From contig JAJXWC010000094.1 of NCBI GenBank assembly GCA_021781855.1, forward strand, positions 1 through 8,353: a stretch of 8,353 nt of DNA. The letters run 5' to 3'. The stretch is from Bacillota bacterium (lineage in GTDB: Bacteria; Bacillota; Bacilli; Lactobacillales; Streptococcaceae). The notes beneath the pieces are model-generated. The model was not told where the DNA came from and did no database searches. It was given only the letters and a program-made list of their open reading frames with translations. Made by a program: the position numbers and the translations under genes. This document shows, piece by piece, positions 5,400 to 8,353 of this stretch. Numbering within the stretch: the first letter of the stretch is position 1; each line of letters begins with the position of its first letter.

Positions 5400-7115
5400 A
5401 AAAAAATCAAATTAGAAAGTTCCAAATCAGGCTCACAGCTCGTGCTTGAAACCCTGAAAAGTCTCGGCGTGGACACCATCTTTGGCTATCCTGGTGGTGC
5501 TATGCTGCCTTTATATGATGCCATTCACGGCTTTGAAGGTATTCAGCATATTCTTGCCCGACATGAGCAGGGCGCAGCACATGAGGCTGAGGGCTATGCA
5601 AAATCAACAGGAAAAGTCGGTGTGGTAGTGGTAACGAGCGGCCCTGGTGCGACAAATACGGTCACAGGAATTGCCGATGCTTTTCTTGATTCTGTTCCTT
5701 TACTCGTTTTTACAGGACAAGTTGCACGCGCTGGGATTGGTAAAGATGCCTTTCAAGAAGCCGATACAGTTGGGATTACAGCGCCTATTACAAAATACAA
5801 TTATCAAATTAGAGATACAGCCGACATTCCACGTGTGGTGACAGAAGCTTATTATTTGGCACGTACAGGCCGCCCTGGACCAGTTGAAATTGACTTGCCC
5901 AAGGATATCTCAGTAATTGAAGTAGATGAAATTAATGACCCAACACTTTATCTGCCAAATTATCATGAGACTGAGCACGCAGATAAAAATCAGCTTTATA
6001 AAATTTTGCAGCAGCTCACAGAAAGTAAGAAACCACTTGTGATTGCTGGGGGTGGGATAAATTATGCTAATGCTGTAACTGAATTTCGTGCTTTCATTGA
6101 ACGCTATCAGTTGCCTGTCGTTTCGACCTTGCTTGGTCTAGGAACTTTGCCAGCGACTCATGACTTGCAACTAGGCATGGGAGGAATGCACGGCTCTTAT
6201 GCAGCTAATATGGCGCTTACTGAGGCTGATTTCATCATTAATTTGGGCTCTCGATTTGATGACCGTATGGTATCTAATCCCGCACGTTTCGCTGAAAATG
6301 CAGTCGTGGCACATATTGATATTGATTCGGCAGAAATTGGCAAAATTGTCAAAACAGCTATCCCGGTCGTTTCGGATTTAAAAGAAGCATTGACTGAGCT
6401 TATCAAATTTGACAAAGTTTTAACAGATTTGACCGATTGGTCAGAACATTTAGCAGCTTATAAAGCTCGCGCTCCCTTTTCTTATACAGCTTCTGACGAA
6501 TTTATCAAACCGCAAGAAGCAGTCGAATGGATTGGAAAATATACCGATGGTGATGCAATTATTGTCACAGATGTTGGGCAGCATCAAATGTGGGCAGCAC
6601 AATTTTATCCTTATAAAAATCCACGACAGTTGATTACATCAGGCGGAATGGGAACAATGGGATTTGGAATTCCTGCGGCGATTGGCGCAAAATTAGCGCA
6701 TCCTGAAAAAAATGTTATTCTTTTCGTTGGGGATGGTGGCTTTCAAATGACTAATCAAGAGCTGGCACTGCTCAATGGCTATCATATCCCAATTAAAGTT
6801 GTATTAATTAACAATCATTCGCTCGGTATGGTTCGACAATGGCAAGAAGCCTTTTATGAAGAACGCCGAAGCCAATCTGTTTTCGATGTTGAACCGAATT
6901 TTCAACTACTCGCTGAAGCTTACGGAATCAAGCATGTAAAACTGGAAAACCCTAGTACGCTTTCAGAAGATTTGAAAGTCATCAACGAAGATGTGCCATT
7001 GCTTATTGAAATTGGAATTTCGCGTGCTGAACATGTGCTTCCAATGGTTCCTGCCGGTGCACACAATGATGAAATCATCGGTGTTGTTTTCAAAGAGGAG
7101 GAAAATCATGCGTAG
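5397..7115 (+). CDS. ilvB: Acetolactate synthase large (catalytic) subunit
   Basis: IlvB is the thiamine-diphosphate enzyme that condenses two pyruvates to 2-acetolactate, or pyruvate with 2-ketobutyrate, as the first shared step of valine and isoleucine synthesis. The N-terminal domain has GYPGGAMLPLYDA and the conserved cofactor-activating Glu57 in ARHEQGAAHEAEGYA. SGPGATN follows. The ThDP-binding motif starts at Gly445-Asp446-Gly447 and includes NQELALLNG and INNHSLGMVRQWQE. At 572 residues it matches anabolic, FAD-containing synthases. The RFDDR segment supports this over catabolic AlsS, as does the adjacent ilvN. The start is TTG at 5397, 6 bases after AAAGGAG. An ATG at 5393 overlaps but is out of frame and too close to the ribosome binding site. 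Its end overlaps ilvN by 8 bases. Confidence 0.97.
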   Translation: MKKIKLESSKSGSQLVLETLKSLGVDTIFGYPGGAMLPLYDAIHGFEGIQHILARHEQGAAHEAEGYAKSTGKVGVVVVTSGPGATNTVTGIADAFLDSVPLLVFTGQVARAGIGKDAFQEADTVGITAPITKYNYQIRDTADIPRVVTEAYYLARTGRPGPVEIDLPKDISVIEVDEINDPTLYLPNYHETEHADKNQLYKILQQLTESKKPLVIAGGGINYANAVTEFRAFIERYQLPVVSTLLGLGTLPATHDLQLGMGGMHGSYAANMALTEADFIINLGSRFDDRMVSNPARFAENAVVAHIDIDSAEIGKIVKTAIPVVSDLKEALTELIKFDKVLTDLTDWSEHLAAYKARAPFSYTASDEFIKPQEAVEWIGKYTDGDAIIVTDVGQHQMWAAQFYPYKNPRQLITSGGMGTMGFGIPAAIGAKLAHPEKNVILFVGDGGFQMTNQELALLNGYHIPIKVVLINNHSLGMVRQWQEAFYEERRSQSVFDVEPNFQLLAEAYGIKHVKLENPSTLSEDLKVINEDVPLLIEIGISRAEHVLPMVPAGAHNDEIIGVVFKEEENHA

Positions 7116-7584
7116 AATGATTACAGCAAAACTCCACAATGTGACTGGAATTCTCAACCGTTTCACAGCAGTCCTCAATCGCAGGCAAGTCAACATTATT
7201 AGCGTGACGGCAGGCGTAACAGATAGTCAGGAAACGACACACACAACCTTTGTTGTTGAAATAGATACGCTAGAGGAGATGGAACAGATTATTAAACAGC
7301 TCAACCGTTTGATTGATGTTATTGAAGTAAGTGATATCACGGATATTCCTCACGTTGCACGCGAAGTTGTTTTGATAAAAGTCCAAGCACCGCCAACGCA
7401 ACGGGCAGAAATTTTTACAATGATTGACCCTTTTCGAGTAAATGTCGTTGATGTCAATCGTGAAAATGTGACGATTCAACTTACCGGAGATTCTGATAAG
7501 ATTGAAGCATTAATTGATGTCGTAGCACCTTACGGTATTTTAAATATGGCTCGAACAGGTAGCGCAGGCTTTGAGCGTGGTTAA
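7108..7584 (+). CDS. ilvN: Acetolactate synthase small (regulatory) subunit
   Basis: IlvN binds IlvB, raises its activity and usually gives feedback inhibition by valine. The protein is 158 residues, the standard length. The N-terminal ACT domain (about residues 3-75) has the typical RMITAKLHNVTGILNRF opening. RRQVNIISVTAG and ETTHTTFVVE follow, and the C-terminal half carries the family's EVVLIKVQAP and YGILNMARTGSAGFERG segments. The frame is open upstream, but ATG at 7108 is chosen because AGAGGAGG (7094-7101) lies 6 bases before it and because it gives the normal IlvN N-terminus. It overlaps the ilvB stop by 8 bases, which suggests coupled synthesis of the two subunits. No odd features were seen. 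Confidence 0.97.
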   Translation: MRRMITAKLHNVTGILNRFTAVLNRRQVNIISVTAGVTDSQETTHTTFVVEIDTLEEMEQIIKQLNRLIDVIEVSDITDIPHVAREVVLIKVQAPPTQRAEIFTMIDPFRVNVVDVNRENVTIQLTGDSDKIEALIDVVAPYGILNMARTGSAGFERG

Positions 7585-7642
7585 TATACACCATTTTGAC
7601 CTAACAAGTGCATGCTATTTACACACTTCGCGCTCCCCTAAA

Positions 7643-7671
7643 ATCTGTAGGGAAAAGAATTTCCCACAGAT
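7643..7671 (+). other. Strong hairpin between ilvN and ilvC
   Basis: ATCTGT(A)GGGAAA pairs with TTTCCCACAGAT around an AGAA loop, giving 12 base pairs with one bulged A. No U-run follows it, so a role in RNA stability or processing is more likely than termination. CCCTA (7636-7640) can instead pair with TAGGG (7648-7652), which would compete with this hairpin. The remainder of the 154-base gap is AT-rich, with no gene and no convincing promoter seen. Confidence 0.6.
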
Positions 7672-7738
7672 GAAATAATCACTTTAATTATGTTAATTTA
7701 TATTTTTATTAAAAATTTAGAAAAAAAGAGGTCTTAAA

Positions 7739-8100
7739 ATGGCAGTAACAATGTATTATGAAGATGATGTAAAAGTTCCAGCGCTGATTGGAAAACGGAT
7801 TGCCGTTGTTGGTTATGGCTCGCAAGGTCATGCACATGCACAAAACTTGCGTGAAAGTGGACAAGATGTCATTATCGGTATTCGTCCAGGAAAATCCTTT
7901 GATAAGGCAAAAGAAGATGGCTTCGAGGTTTATCCTGTGGCAGAAGCTGTAAAACAAGCTGATGTCATCATGGTACTTGCGCCCGATGAAATTCAAGCCA
8001 AACTCTATGCTGAAGAAATTGCCCCAAATCTTGAAGCAGGTAATGCACTCGGATTTGCGCATGGCTTTAACATTCATTTTGGATTTGGTGAAAGTTCCGG
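7739..8100 (+). CDS. ilvC: Ketol-acid reductoisomerase, broken at a sequence junction
   Basis: IlvC uses NADPH and Mg2+ to rearrange and reduce 2-acetolactate to 2,3-dihydroxy-isovalerate, the step between IlvBN and IlvD. ATG at 7739 has AAGAGG 7 bases upstream. The N-terminal Rossmann domain is plain: GKRIAVVGYGSQGHAHAQNL with the dinucleotide-binding glycines, then IIGIRPGKSF, VIMVLAPDEIQ and GFAHGFNIHFGF. The first 116 codons (to 8086) fit the family. The usual next residues are IKVP or VKVP. They appear only if one G at 8087/8088 is skipped, after which family similarity ends near 8100. About two thirds of a normal protein of roughly 340 residues is absent. The break coincides with a sharp rise in GC, so the truncation is probably an artefact rather than a natural pseudogene. 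Confidence 0.93.
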
Positions 8101-8109
8101 TATTCGCTC

Positions 8110-8129
8110 GTCTCAGGATTTCCTGAGAC
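8110..8129. repeat. Perfect short palindrome at the composition junction
   Basis: GTCTCAGG and CCTGAGAC flank an ATTT loop. It sits between the last ilvC-like bases (about 8100) and the clearly high-GC coding sequence (from about 8130). It may be a by-product of how the two sequences became joined, or chance. Confidence 0.6.
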
Positions 8130-8353
8130 GGCGATTTCAGAAACCCAAAGGCCATCGCCCCGTCGAACGCGGTGCACACCATCGGCATGAGATTTTCGAT
8201 CGACGTGCTCTTCATCACGAGAGCCGGGCGCGTGACCAAGCGCGTGCTGCCGGCAGCCCACGTTCGCTTGCAGCGCGCGCTCGCCGCAGAGGCGCGGTCC
8301 TACAGCGCGAAGGTCGGCGAGCTCGACAAGCGCTCGCGAGATCCGCGCGCAGC
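8127..8353 (+). CDS. DUF192-family protein fragment from a foreign high-GC genome
   Basis: The frame is open from 8127 to the window end (75 codons) and reads through IAPSNAVHTIGMRF, then SIDVLFITRAGRVTK. That matches the DUF192 core pattern, in which a variable stretch is followed by VHT-x-GMRFPIDVLF-x-x-x-GRV. The function of DUF192 proteins is poorly known. GC is about 68% (132 of 193 bases at 8161-8353), and the third-position-rich G/C codons are unlike every other gene here. There is no start codon or ribosome binding site: a TGA at 8124 precedes it in frame. RLR just before, and FLRR in another frame, resemble the usual start of the domain, so small indels near the join are likely. The C-terminal part (AHVRLQRALAAEARS onward) is less typical of the family. 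Confidence 0.65.

Noticed and set aside
6991..7107. Upstream extension of ilvN
   Set aside because: It lies wholly within the conserved end of ilvB, while ATG 7108 has an excellent ribosome binding site and the normal IlvN N-terminus.
7597..7625. Promoter before ilvC with TTGACC as -35
   Set aside because: No acceptable -10 lies at a 16-18 base spacing.
7643..7671. Intrinsic terminator after ilvN
   Set aside because: The stem is good but is followed by GAAATAATC rather than a run of T.
7714..7730. CodY box before ilvC
   Set aside because: The best alignment matches only about 10 of 15 positions in very AT-rich DNA, which is expected by chance.
7709..8261. Minus-strand open frames crossing the end of ilvC
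   Set aside because: They run through the composition junction and lie antisense to ilvC and the DUF192 fragment; the + strand motifs explain the sequence better.

Overview
This is a low-GC Firmicute segment carrying most of a branched-chain amino acid biosynthesis cluster. The order leuB–(Nudix gene)–leuC–leuD–ilvD–ilvB–ilvN–ilvC, all on the + strand, matches the leuABCD-ilvDBNCA arrangement known from Lactococcus. Protein motifs, AT-rich intergenic DNA, AGAGG-type ribosome binding sites and a CodY-like box agree with Lactococcus or a close relative (Lactococcus sensu lato). The species cannot be fixed from this window.

Layout: 1-714 is the C-terminal two thirds of leuB, and 732-1205 is a small Nudix hydrolase. 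1216-1469 is a non-coding structured element (element 1). leuC (1473-2846) and leuD (2846-3430) overlap by one base. 3431-3536 holds a CodY-like box and a good extended -10 promoter that probably gives ilvDBNC its own transcription start. ilvD is 3537-5255. 5263-5380 is a second, shorter copy of the element (element 2), followed by ilvB (5397-7115, TTG start). ilvN (7108-7584) overlaps ilvB by 8 bases. 7585-7738 is a gap with a strong hairpin, then ilvC starts at 7739.

Together the enzymes convert 2-keto acids to isoleucine/valine precursors (IlvBN, IlvC, IlvD) and extend 2-ketoisovalerate towards leucine (LeuC/LeuD isomerase, LeuB dehydrogenase). leuA, the start of leuB, the rest of ilvC, and ilvA are outside the window or missing.

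Two things stand out. First, the gaps before leuC and before ilvB hold two diverged copies of one element family. They share closely matching ends, a terminal 8-bp stem kept by G·U wobble, and a collinear series of short blocks inside. The family is not one I recognise. Second, ilvC breaks off near 8100 and the sequence changes abruptly from about 40% to about 68% GC. The new DNA encodes part of a DUF192-family protein from an evidently unrelated high-GC organism, which looks like a chimeric join rather than biology.
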